Origin: Ga0077555 sp964500805
GTDB taxonomy: Bacteria > Pseudomonadota > Alphaproteobacteria > Rhizobiales > Hyphomicrobiaceae
Assembly (NCBI GenBank): GCA_964500805.1
Contig: CAZCQH010000016.1
Coordinates: 1-64,000, forward strand
DNA length: 64,000 nt
Direction of reading: 5' to 3'
Made by a program: the position numbers and the translations under genes. Shown one piece after another: positions 35,240-43,475 of the stretch (position 1 is the first letter of the stretch; each line of letters begins with the position of its first letter). The notes under the pieces are model-generated. The model was not told where the DNA came from. It made no database searches and saw only the letters and a program-made list of their open reading frames with translations.

Positions 35240-37192
35240 ATGCTGAACAAGATCCTGATCGCCAACCGAGGCGAGATCGCCTGCCGGATTATTCGCACCG
35301 CTCGCCGACTTGGCGTGAAGACTGTCGTCGTCTACTCCGACGCCGACGCCCGGGCCTTGCACGTCGAGCAAGCTGACGAAGCCATACACATCGGCGCATC
35401 TCCCGCGCCAGAAAGCTATTTGCGCGGTGACAAAATGATCGCCGCCGCGAAAGCCGCTGGCGCTCAGGGCATTCACCCCGGCTACGGATTCCTTTCGGAG
35501 AACGCCGACTTTGCTGATGCGGTCGCCAAAGCCGGTCTGAAATTTGTAGGCCCATCAGCTGATGCCATGCGTGCTCTTGGTAGCAAGGCCGCGGCGAAGG
35601 AGATCGCCATCAAGGCCGGCGTGCCCGTCGTGCCGGGCTACCTAGGCGCGCGCCAGGATGCGAAGTCGCTCACGGCAGAAGCGGGCAAAATCGGCTATCC
35701 CGTCATGATCAAGGCCGTTGCCGGCGGTGGTGGCCGTGGCATGCGCCTTGTCGAGAAGGAGGCCGAGTTGCCGGAGCTGCTGGCGTCGGCCCAGCGCGAG
35801 GCGGAGGGTGCATTCGGCGATCCGCGTGTCCTGATCGAAAAGGTGGTGGAGCGACCGCGCCACATCGAGGTGCAGGTGTTCGGTGATTCCCACGGCAACG
35901 TCGTGCATCTCTTCGAGCGCGATTGCACGCTGCAGCGGCGAAATCAGAAGGTGGTCGAGGAGGCGCCCGCGCCCGGCATGACGCCGGAGCTGCGCGAGAA
36001 GATGTGTGCGGCCGCCGTGAAGCTCGCCAAGGCTGTTGGTTACGAAGGTGCGGGTACGGTGGAGTTCCTGGTCGAAGGTGGCTCGCTCGGCGCCGACGCC
36101 AAGTGGTACTTCATCGAGATGAACACCCGTCTGCAGGTGGAGCATCCGGTCACCGAGGAGATCACGGGACTCGATCTCGTGGAGTGGCAGTTGCGTGTTG
36201 CCTCGGGCGAGAAGCTGCCGCTCGCGCAAGACGCCATTAAGATGAGCGGTCACGCGATCGAGGTGCGACTGTGTGCCGAGGATCCGGCGAAGGGTTTCTT
36301 GCCAAGTGTGGGCCCCATCTACCTCTTCAAGCCGCCGCAGATGCCGGACTTGCGCGTCGAGACCGGAATTGGGTCCGGCTCGGAAGTTTCGCCATTCTAT
36401 GATTCGATGGTAGTGAAGCTGATCACCGCCCGCTCATCCCGCGATCAGGCTCGTTGCGAGATGATCGATGCATTGTTGAGAACTGTGATGGCGGGTCCCA
36501 TCACCAACCAAAGTTTTCTCGCGGCTCTATTGTCGGATGCGCGAGTCGCAAGCGGCGAGATGGATACGGGTTTGATCGGACGCGATCTCGAGCGACTTGC
36601 AGCTCGCTCCGTCAGACCACATGCGATCTCGACGGGCATCGCGACCTTTCTCGATCACCTGGCCGATGATGCCGACATGCTCACATCGTCAACGCAGGCC
36701 GACCTGCTTTCGCCGTGGCGCGCGCGGGACGGGTTCCAGCTTGGCCAACCGCGGGTGGAAGCACGAAAAGTGGTGATAGATGGAATACCAGCCACCTATG
36801 ATATCAGGTGGGGGCCTAGCGGCCCGAAGGCCGCCGGTGATCATCCAATCGAGCCACTTCGAAGCTACAGCGAGCATCGGCCGTCTGCGGGCCGTCTCCT
36901 GGTCGTTGCCGACGGCGTTCAGATCGATATCGCTCATACACTTTATGATGCATCGGTCGTCGAAGACGGTGCCGGCGGCTCCGCAATTCGCGCTCCGATC
37001 AATGGCAAGGTCGCCCGGATCTTTGTCGCCGATGGTGCGAGTGTCGTGAAGGGTGATCGCATCGCCGTCGTGGAAGCCATGAAGATGGAGCACGTCCTGC
37101 ACGCGGCACGCGGCGGCACGATTGCCAAAGTCGCCGTCAAGGAAGGTGCGCAGGTCACTCAGGGCGCATTGATCGCATCTCTAGCCGATTAG
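35240..37192 (+). CDS. Biotin-dependent acyl-CoA carboxylase alpha subunit
   Basis: 650 residues: biotin carboxylase domain (MLNKILIANRGEIACRIIRTAR, ATP-grasp GGGGRGMRLV, EVQVFGDSHGNVVHLFERDC, EMNTRLQVEHPVTE), then a linker (BT-like) domain and a C-terminal biotinyl domain with the biotinylated Lys in EAMKMEH. The architecture is that of MccA/PccA (3-methylcrotonyl-, propionyl- or geranyl-CoA carboxylases), not of stand-alone AccC. No carboxyltransferase beta subunit lies in the window; the downstream flank has been invaded by IS elements, which may have displaced it. Confidence 0.9.
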   Translation: MLNKILIANRGEIACRIIRTARRLGVKTVVVYSDADARALHVEQADEAIHIGASPAPESYLRGDKMIAAAKAAGAQGIHPGYGFLSENADFADAVAKAGLKFVGPSADAMRALGSKAAAKEIAIKAGVPVVPGYLGARQDAKSLTAEAGKIGYPVMIKAVAGGGGRGMRLVEKEAELPELLASAQREAEGAFGDPRVLIEKVVERPRHIEVQVFGDSHGNVVHLFERDCTLQRRNQKVVEEAPAPGMTPELREKMCAAAVKLAKAVGYEGAGTVEFLVEGGSLGADAKWYFIEMNTRLQVEHPVTEEITGLDLVEWQLRVASGEKLPLAQDAIKMSGHAIEVRLCAEDPAKGFLPSVGPIYLFKPPQMPDLRVETGIGSGSEVSPFYDSMVVKLITARSSRDQARCEMIDALLRTVMAGPITNQSFLAALLSDARVASGEMDTGLIGRDLERLAARSVRPHAISTGIATFLDHLADDADMLTSSTQADLLSPWRARDGFQLGQPRVEARKVVIDGIPATYDIRWGPSGPKAAGDHPIEPLRSYSEHRPSAGRLLVVADGVQIDIAHTLYDASVVEDGAGGSAIRAPINGKVARIFVADGASVVKGDRIAVVEAMKMEHVLHAARGGTIAKVAVKEGAQVTQGALIASLAD

Positions 37193-37638
37193 ACCCGATT
37201 GACAGGACAGCGCAATCGCCTCTCCACCCGCTGCTTGGCCATCAGAGTGAGCCCGATCTGGTCCCAGAACAGCAACATCACGCGATCGGCGAGCCTCGCG
37301 ACATTCCACGTACCGTTCGCAATTTGCCGTAATCCAGCACCACCGGCATCCGCTCACCCGCAGGCGACTGGGTTTGTCGTGACTGATCGCCGGCTCCGAC
37401 CCTTGCGGCGGACGTGGCGCCACAATCTCTGGAAGCGGGAGGGAGGAGACGCTGGCCTACTCCGGCTTTTCGAAAAAGCACTTGCGACGCATCTGACAAA
37501 CAATCCGTTGGAGCGCATCCTGCGAGAGATCAGACGGCTCGGTGTCAACGCGTAGCCCTCATCTGTCGACGTTGTGAGATGCTTGCAATCTCCCGGCCAC
37601 CTTTGTGTTGCTCGGGGAACGACCAGGAAGCTCGCCGG
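37193..37638. other. Gap after the carboxylase gene, invaded by transposon remains
   Basis: 446 bp with no intact gene between the carboxylase stop and the IS630 left end. It contains a short IS256-type transposase scrap (37495-37539). Other open frames are short and unconvincing. Confidence 0.6.
37495..37539 (+). pseudogene. Fragment of an IS256-family transposase
   Basis: Fifteen codons read LTNNPLERILREIRR, nearly identical to the conserved NNPLERxxREIRRRTRVVG segment near the end of IS256 (Mutator-like) transposases. The frame stops soon after and no flanking transposase sequence was found, so it is a scrap left by an old element. Confidence 0.55.
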
Positions 37639-37640
37639 TA

Positions 37641-38687
37641 AAGCGCCGTGCTTTTAGTCGTAAGCATATCCGGCGTGTTTGAGGAAGTTCCAGCACTCTT
37701 TGGGCTCGAAGAGTGAGCAGATGTCGCCGACCGCACGCCAGAGAGCTTCATAGGTGCCCGCTCCTGCTGCGCGCAGATGGGCCTTCAGCTTCGAAAACGC
37801 CATCTCGATCGGGTTTAGGTCAGGAGAGTAGGCGGGCAGGAACAAGAACCATGCTCCGCGTGCTTTGAGCGCGTCAGCTGCCTTCTCGGAGTAATGAACC
37901 TTGAGATTGTCGAGAATGACCACCTCGCCGGGCTGCACAGTCGGTGCGAGCTGGGTTTCGATGTAGAGGTCGAAAGCGGTGCGATCCATCGCTCCTTCGA
38001 TCAACCAGGGCGCGGTCAGACCGCCACACCGCAAGGCCGCGATGAAAGTCTGGCTCTGCCAGTGCCCGAAAGGGACCGCACCGGGCAATCGCTCGCCTTT
38101 CGGAGCACGTCCGCGCAGCCTCGTCATTTTCGTGCTCGTCGACGTCTCGTCGATGAACACGAGCCGATGCGGCATGTCCCGCATGATCGGCAACCGCTTG
38201 CTGATCCAGGTGTTGCGCGCCTTGGCAACGTCAGAGCGCGCGCGCTCGCTGGCCAGCAGCGTTTTTTTTATAGCTGAGGCCAGCCTTGCATAGGAACCGA
38301 GACAACGACGCCGGATCGGCTTCGATGCCGTGGCGCTCTTTGAGCTCTGCCGCAAGTTCTGGCATCGTGATGTCTGGCTGCTCCTTGATCCGACCGATCA
38401 GGAACTCGCGGTAAGATGCCAGTTTGCCCGTGCCAGGCGGACGCCCCTGGGATACGGGCTCCAAGGAACCTGTTTGCTCGTGCCACGCGACAAGCTTCAC
38501 CGAAAACGAGGGACTGACACAGAGATCCTCGGCCGCACCGCGCCGTGACTGCCCTTTTGCGACGCAATCGACCAACCGACGTCGCAGATCCACCGAATAC
38601 CATCGCCCCATGATCCACCTCCAAGCAGGATGAATCACAGTTCGCTGATTTGGGGAATCCCCGATTCCAAATAAAAGCACGACGCTT
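37641..38687 (-). mobile_element. IS630-family insertion sequence
   Basis: A 1047-bp element with imperfect terminal inverted repeats: AAGCGCCGTGCTTTTA on the left and AAGCGTCGTGCTTTTA on the right (minus strand). It is flanked by TA at 37639-37640 and 38688-38689, the TA target duplication usual for this family. It contains two overlapping frames with an A8 slippage site and looks complete. Its right boundary directly touches the IS1380 element. Confidence 0.85.
37654..38611 (-). CDS. IS630-family transposase, two frames joined at an A8 tract
   Basis: OrfA (38611 to 38231) opens MGRWYSVDLRRRLVDCVAKG, a helix-turn-helix domain, and reaches KAGLSYKK. OrfB then continues TLLASERARSDVAKARNTW in the +1 frame. 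The switch lies at AAAAAAAA (38262-38269). OrfB holds the DDE set: FIDETST (Asp), VILDNLKVHYS (Asp) and PAYSPDLNPIEMAF (Glu). Frame change at an A-tract, by programmed or transcriptional slippage, is known for this family, so it is not scored as broken. The joined protein is about 320 residues. Confidence 0.85.
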
Positions 38688-38690
38688 TAG

Positions 38691-40307
38691 CCCGGCTTTC
38701 TCACGGTGGGTAGGAGCATCGGGGGTCCGACTCAGCGAAAGTGGTTGTGCCACAACGACTTTCAGCGCGAGCCCGGAGGTACCCCGATGCCGACAGAGTG
38801 TAGTCAGGATTCGTTCGATTTCGGAACCGTCGCAGGCCGCGCCGTTGTGGGCTCGTTTGACGGCGGTGCCATCACCTCGGACGGCGGCGCGCTGCTGCTC
38901 GGGGCAACCGACAAGGCGATCGGCCTGGTTCGGCGCTTTGCCTCCTGCTTCGTCGATGCCCGCGATCCGGCTCTGATCGAGCACCGCCTCGAGACGCTGA
39001 TAGGCCAGCGCGTCTTCGGTCTGGCGCTCAGCTATGAGGACCTCAATGACCACGACCAGCTGCGCCATGACCCGGTGCTCGCGACGCTCGCCGGCAAGCT
39101 CGAGGCGAGCCGATCCGATTGCGCTGCGCTCGCGGGCAAGTCGACGCTCAACCGGCTGGAACAATCCCTGCGCGGCGGCGTCGGCCGCTACCACAAGATC
39201 GGCCACGATGTCGGCGCCATCGAGGCGCTGTTCGTCGCGTTGTTCCTGGACGCACACGCCAAGGCTCCTGCCGAGATCATTCTCGATCTCGCCGCGACCG
39301 ACGATCCCCTGCACGGGCACCAGGAAGGACGCGTCTTCCACGGCTATTACGACAGCTACTGCTATCTGCCGCTCTACATCTTCTGCGGCCGGCACTTGCT
39401 CGCGGCCAAGCAACGGCCGGCGAACATCGATGCCGCACACGGCGCGCGCGAAGAGATCGCACGCATCGTCGGGCAGATCAGGGCGCGCTGGCCGCGTATC
39501 CGCATCGTGCTCAGGGCCGACTCGGACTTCTGCCGCGACGATCTGATGAGCTGGTGCGAGGCAAATCGCGTCGACTACGTGTTCGGCCTCGCGCGCAATA
39601 AGCGTCTGATCGGTGCCATTAAGCGCGAGTTGGTCGAGGCCCGGGGCCAAGCGCGCCAGACAGGCCGGCCAGCGCGCCGCTTCAAGGACTTCACGTGGAC
39701 GACACGGGACAGCTGGTCGCGTGAGCGACGTGTCGTGGCGAAAGCCGAATGGATCACCGGCAAGGCCAATCCGCGCTTCGTCGTCACCTCGCTGTCGCAG
39801 GGGCGCCTCGGCGCGCGCCGGCTTTATGAGGAGCTTTACTGCGCGCGCGGTGACATGGAGAACCGCATCAAGGAGTGCCAGGGCGATCTCTTTGCTGACC
39901 GAACGCCGGCTGCCACCATGCGGACCAATCAGCTTCGCCTCTGGTTCGCGTCGATGGCCTACGTCCTGATGTGCGCACTCCGGCGCATCGGGCTCGTCGG
40001 CACCGATCTCGCCGAAGCGACGTGCGGCACGATCCGACTGAGGCTTTTGAAAATCGGTGCTCTCGTCACCCGCTCGGTTCGTCGCATCAAGGTCTGCCTG
40101 CCCCGCGCAGGCGATCTTCGCGCTCGCAGCCCATCGGCTGCGATGCGCCGCGGCCTGAGTCGCGCCCGAACCCCGATCGTCAACTGCCGAGAAAATGCCC
40201 CGACCGAAACGCCGCCCGGCGGCATTGCCCCCGCCTGGCCAATGCACATCATGCCAGCGTCCGGTCGCAGAAATCCGAACCAAGCTACCCCGCGTGAGAA
40301 AGCCGGG
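38691..40307 (+). mobile_element. IS1380-family insertion sequence
   Basis: 1617-bp element with perfect 15-bp terminal repeats CCCGGCTTTCTCACG (imperfect match continues to about 23 bp). A TTAG target duplication flanks it, at 38687-38690 and 40308-40311; four-base TTA-rich duplications are typical of this family. It abuts the IS630 right end, so the two share the bases TA/TTAG at the junction. Confidence 0.9.
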
Positions 40308-40418
40308 TTAGCCGTCTCGCAGCGCGTCCGCAACTGCGCAGTCGGGTGTGCAAGAACGATTTCTGGCGTGAGAAAGCGTTGGTTTCGCAATCGAGACCCG
40401 TTCGCCCTCTGGAGCTAA
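38787..40418 (+). CDS. IS1380-family transposase with a shifted C-terminus
   Basis: ATG 38787 opens MPTECSQDSFDFGTVAGRAV. Typical parts include SDGGALLLGATDKAIGL, GYYDSYCYLPLYIF, RADSDFCRDDLMSWCE (catalytic Asp region) and ARGDMENRIKECQGDLFADR (C-terminal Glu region). Near the end RRIKVCLPR breaks the family pattern; the expected tail SACPAQAIFALAAHRL is found in another frame and would stop at 40158. The present frame instead leaves the element and ends at 40418. A small deletion, about 11 bases by comparison with the usual RRIKVAMASACP, is inferred. Confidence 0.85.
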   Translation: MPTECSQDSFDFGTVAGRAVVGSFDGGAITSDGGALLLGATDKAIGLVRRFASCFVDARDPALIEHRLETLIGQRVFGLALSYEDLNDHDQLRHDPVLATLAGKLEASRSDCAALAGKSTLNRLEQSLRGGVGRYHKIGHDVGAIEALFVALFLDAHAKAPAEIILDLAATDDPLHGHQEGRVFHGYYDSYCYLPLYIFCGRHLLAAKQRPANIDAAHGAREEIARIVGQIRARWPRIRIVLRADSDFCRDDLMSWCEANRVDYVFGLARNKRLIGAIKRELVEARGQARQTGRPARRFKDFTWTTRDSWSRERRVVAKAEWITGKANPRFVVTSLSQGRLGARRLYEELYCARGDMENRIKECQGDLFADRTPAATMRTNQLRLWFASMAYVLMCALRRIGLVGTDLAEATCGTIRLRLLKIGALVTRSVRRIKVCLPRAGDLRARSPSAAMRRGLSRARTPIVNCRENAPTETPPGGIAPAWPMHIMPASGRRNPNQATPREKAGLAVSQRVRNCAVGCARTISGVRKRWFRNRDPFALWS

Positions 40419-40573
40419 ACTTGAAAAAGGGAGACGGTCTCGCTGCGCTCCGCCAACAGCTGCAGGCATCGCTCTCTATTGGGCTACGTTTGGCAAGGAG
40501 GACATCTTGTTCGGGTTTCGCTACTTCCGCCCGTAACTCCACGGCTCGGCGCTTCGGGCTGCAGGACGAAACG

Positions 40574-41209
40574 TCAGGCACTTGGGAACTCGGTGTCCTT
40601 CTTCGGAATCAGATCGTAGGGGAGTGCGAAGCGCGGCATCGCCTTGAGGCGCGCCGACCACTCTTCGACGTTCGGCCAGCGAGCGATCTCGAGCCCACCC
40701 TCGGCCATGAACACCATGCGTCCCCAGCAGCCGATGTCGGCAATGGTGCAGGTGTCACCGACGAGCCACTGGCGGCCCTCGAGCGCCTTGTCGATGAAGG
40801 TCAGCGCGCCCTCTGCGAGCGGCCGGAAATAAGCCATGACCGCGGGGTCAACAGCTCGGAAGCGGCTGTAGTGGCGGACCTTGGCGATGTTGGTGATGTT
40901 GTCGGCCTCCCAGGAGAGCCATTCGCGCGCTGTCCACCGATCCTGCTCCGTCCGGCCTTCAAAGGTGCCGGTGACGCGCGCCAGGTAATCAAGAATGACG
41001 TTCGACTGTACGACGGTGAGCCCCTTGTGCCGCAGAGCCGGCACCTGGCCATACCGATTGACGCTGAGATACTCCGGCTCCTTCTGCACGCCATTCTTCA
41101 AGTTCACCGTGCGAAATGAAAATGGCAGCCCGGACAACGCCAGAAAGAGGATCGGCTTGTAGCTGGAGCTCGAGGTGAAACTGCCATGGATCGTAAGCCG
41201 GTCGTGCAT
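40574..41209 (-). CDS. Glutathione S-transferase family protein
   Basis: 211-residue GST. The N-terminal thioredoxin-like domain has SSSSYKPILFLALSGLPF (active Ser region) and the PALRHKGLTVVQSNVILDYLA glutathione-binding turn with QS. The all-helical C-terminal domain includes the N-capping GDTCTIADIGCWG. Bacterial members detoxify electrophiles or act as maleylacetoacetate/dehalogenase-type enzymes; the substrate is unclear. Located just after the IS patch; its promoter must lie upstream at 41210-41289. Confidence 0.88.
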   Translation of the reverse strand: MHDRLTIHGSFTSSSSYKPILFLALSGLPFSFRTVNLKNGVQKEPEYLSVNRYGQVPALRHKGLTVVQSNVILDYLARVTGTFEGRTEQDRWTAREWLSWEADNITNIAKVRHYSRFRAVDPAVMAYFRPLAEGALTFIDKALEGRQWLVGDTCTIADIGCWGRMVFMAEGGLEIARWPNVEEWSARLKAMPRFALPYDLIPKKDTEFPSA

Positions 41210-41289
41210 ACGGGCGCTCTCCTGAATACGCGATCAATCGCGCGCGGCAACACCGTCACATGATCGAAAATTGCCGCCTGGTGCGGCGT

Positions 41290-41775
41290 TCAATTGCTTG
41301 CCGCCATGCCGCTCACTTCGGGGCGTTGGATACCGGCCGTCGGATCCTCCATCCGGCGCGACTTGCCTTCGAAGTAGGCGCCCTGCTCGATGGCGAGCTG
41401 ACTGTGGAAGACGTCGCCCTCGACCTTCGACGATGACTGCAGGACAACGCGCTTGCCGCGGATCGAGCCCATCACCGTCCCGCGAATGATCACCTCCTCG
41501 GCGACCAAGCTGCCGGTGATCTTGGCGCTCTCGCCGATGACGATGTTGGCGGCGTAAATGTCGCCCTGGATCTCGCCGTCGATCTGGACCTCGCCCTTGG
41601 AGACCAGGTTGCCTATAATCGCCAAATCGGTGCCGATTTGCGATTGGCTCGGACGGCCCGCGACTCGCGGTGCACCGGCGGCAACCGACGACATGGATCC
41701 ACCGCCCGGAAGTGGAGGAGCACCGCGGCTCAGATCGAACGCCGTCGGTTCTTTATCGGGCTTCTTCGTGAACAT
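41290..41775 (-). CDS. Bactofilin (polymer-forming cytoskeletal protein)
   Basis: 161 residues with the DUF583 right-handed beta-helix: IGTDLAIIGNLVSKGEVQIDGEIQGDIYAANIVIGESAKITG and further VXI repeats. The N- and C-terminal tails are Pro/Gly-rich and disordered, as is usual. Bactofilins form filaments on the membrane that organise peptidoglycan synthesis, stalks or polarity. No metallopeptidase partner gene of the lmd/mpg type adjoins it. Confidence 0.92.
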   Translation of the reverse strand: MFTKKPDKEPTAFDLSRGAPPLPGGGSMSSVAAGAPRVAGRPSQSQIGTDLAIIGNLVSKGEVQIDGEIQGDIYAANIVIGESAKITGSLVAEEVIIRGTVMGSIRGKRVVLQSSSKVEGDVFHSQLAIEQGAYFEGKSRRMEDPTAGIQRPEVSGMAASN

Positions 41776-41977
41776 TTACGCTACGCTCCCCAACACATAA
41801 CGAACACGCACAATAACTGCGTGCCGAAGGTTCGAACACGGTCGAGACCACCATGAGCGCCAACCCCCGAGGCGGTACTTAGCACAGCCGCGCGACCCGG
41901 TCATCGGTCGCCGGTTGCCGGCGTCTCTTTCCCGCATGGCCCAGATACATTGTGGCATCAGTACGGGAAGCAGGCGA

Positions 41978-42826
41978 TCAGCTGGCTCCGTGCGTCGCGC
42001 GGACGAGCGGCTTGTAGAAGCCCGGGGTCAATCCGGCCTCGGCCCGCGCCCGATCATTGAATGGCGGCTTGATGGGACCCCGAAAGTGCTGCCGGACGAG
42101 ACTTTGAAACGTCGGCTCCAGCGGCAGGTTTGCTGTCTCACACATGTAGCGAAACCACCGGGCCCCTATGGCAACGTGGCCTTTCTCGTCTCGATAGATG
42201 ATCCCGAGCACGGCAGCCGTCGGCTCGTCGCCAGCGCGCTCCAGGTTGGCAATGATGGAGGGGCTGACGTCCAGTCCTCGGGCCTCCAAAACCAGTGGCA
42301 CGACGGCCAGCCGGGCGAGAAGGCTTGCGCCCGTTGCCTGCGCCGCTTGCCAAAGGCCGTCGTGCGCCGGCAGGTCGCCATATGCGGCACCAAGCTCCGC
42401 CAGCCTGCGATGAATGAGCTCGAAATGCGATGCCTCCTCACCGCCCACCCTGACCCAATCGTCGTAGTAGGCGCGGGGCATCGGGCAATGGTGGAACCGG
42501 CCAATCAGGTCCCACGTCATGTCGATCGCGTTGAGCTCGATGTGGGCAAGCGAATGGAGGAGCGCGATGCGCCCAGCCTCATCGAACGCGGATCGCTTCG
42601 GCATCGCGCGAGGCGGCAGCAGCAACGGCCGGTCAGGCCGGCCTGGCCTTCCAGGCATCGGACTTGCGCTGCTCAGCGGGCCAAGCGACAGGCGCCGGCC
42701 GAACCAAGCCGCAGCCGCGCTTTGAGCCAGAGCGACCTTGGCCATCGGGTCGGGCTCGGCAACGATCCGGCGCGCCGCTTCGGCCAAGTTGTTCCACAAG
42801 TTGTTCCAACAGAGGAGCCGTGTCAT
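41978..42826 (-). CDS. DUF455 ferritin-like protein
   Basis: 282 residues with a ferritin-like four-helix bundle and candidate diiron ligands: AHIELNAIDMTWDLI (Glu with His), GGEEASHFELI (EExxH) and RDEKGHVAIGARW (ExxH). Members of this family are annotated as rhamnosyltransferase-associated or hypothetical and lack a proven function. The start overlaps the peroxiredoxin stop by four bases (ATGA), so it is coupled to an antioxidant gene, in keeping with an iron or oxygen related role. Confidence 0.8.
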   Translation of the reverse strand: MTRLLCWNNLWNNLAEAARRIVAEPDPMAKVALAQSAAAAWFGRRLSLGPLSSASPMPGRPGRPDRPLLLPPRAMPKRSAFDEAGRIALLHSLAHIELNAIDMTWDLIGRFHHCPMPRAYYDDWVRVGGEEASHFELIHRRLAELGAAYGDLPAHDGLWQAAQATGASLLARLAVVPLVLEARGLDVSPSIIANLERAGDEPTAAVLGIIYRDEKGHVAIGARWFRYMCETANLPLEPTFQSLVRQHFRGPIKPPFNDRARAEAGLTPGFYKPLVRATHGAS

Positions 42827-43287
42827 TTCAGAGCCTTGGCGGCCGCGAGCACCTCTTCGGCGTGGCCGGGCACCTTCACCTTGCGCCAGATCCTGGCGAG
42901 CTTGCCTTTGGCGTCGATGAGGAAGGTTGAGCGCTCTATGCCCATGTACTTGCGACCGTACATGGATTTTTCGACCCAGACCTCGTAGGCGTTGGCGGTT
43001 TTCTTGTCCTCGTCGGACGCGAGTTGAACGCTTAAATCATGCTTGGCGCGGAATTTCGCATGGCTGGCGATGCTATCCGGCGATATTCCGATCACATCAA
43101 TGCCCGCCTTCTTGAACTCCGTGGCGAGCCGGGAAAAGTCCTGCGCTTGCCGTGTGCAACCGGAGGTATCGTCTTTCGGATAGAAGTAGACGACAACTTT
43201 CTTGCCTCTGAGCTTGGACAGCCTGATGGCTTTGTCCGAATCGCCTGGAAGCTCAAAATCCGGTGCGGCTGTGCCAGCTTCAAGCAT
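42823..43287 (-). CDS. bcp: Peroxiredoxin, PrxQ/BCP type
   Basis: Thiol peroxidase of 154 residues. YPKDDTSGCTRQAQDF holds the peroxidatic Cys, but the second Cys five residues on, common in BCP (CTxEAC), is Gln/Asp here, so this is a 1-Cys-like or atypical form. Thioredoxin-fold parts VIGISPDSIASHAKF and the terminal GIERSTFLIDAKGKLARIW are present. ATG 43287 follows GGAAGG. First gene of a two-gene unit with the ferritin-like protein. Confidence 0.92.
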   Translation of the reverse strand: MLEAGTAAPDFELPGDSDKAIRLSKLRGKKVVVYFYPKDDTSGCTRQAQDFSRLATEFKKAGIDVIGISPDSIASHAKFRAKHDLSVQLASDEDKKTANAYEVWVEKSMYGRKYMGIERSTFLIDAKGKLARIWRKVKVPGHAEEVLAAAKALK

Positions 43288-43475
43288 GTTGCCTTCCTTT
43301 CGTCTCTATTCTAACGGCACTTCTCCATCCAAGTAATCGCGTACAGTGCAGATTAACCAGCGTGATCCGTAGCATGGCGTTCTCGGCCGCGAAATGTAGG
43401 CAGCCGAGTGATGGGCCGGCGCGGTGAGTTCGCTTGTTGCATTCGTGAGACATTTGGCGGGGCGCGAAGGGGGTC

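Noticed and set aside
37654..38611. IS630 transposase as a frameshifted pseudogene
   Set aside because: The frame change is exactly at an A8 tract and both parts are intact, matching programmed slippage known in this family.
38268..40283. 671-residue open frame on the minus strand opposite the IS1380 transposase
   Set aside because: It lies wholly antisense to a well-supported transposase, has the Arg/Ala-rich composition of a GC-rich shadow frame and no recognisable motif.
40366..40377. GCGTGAGAAAGC, identical to the IS1380 right end at 40292-40303
   Set aside because: Only 12 bases match, no element body or duplication follows, so a second IS1380 end is not supported.
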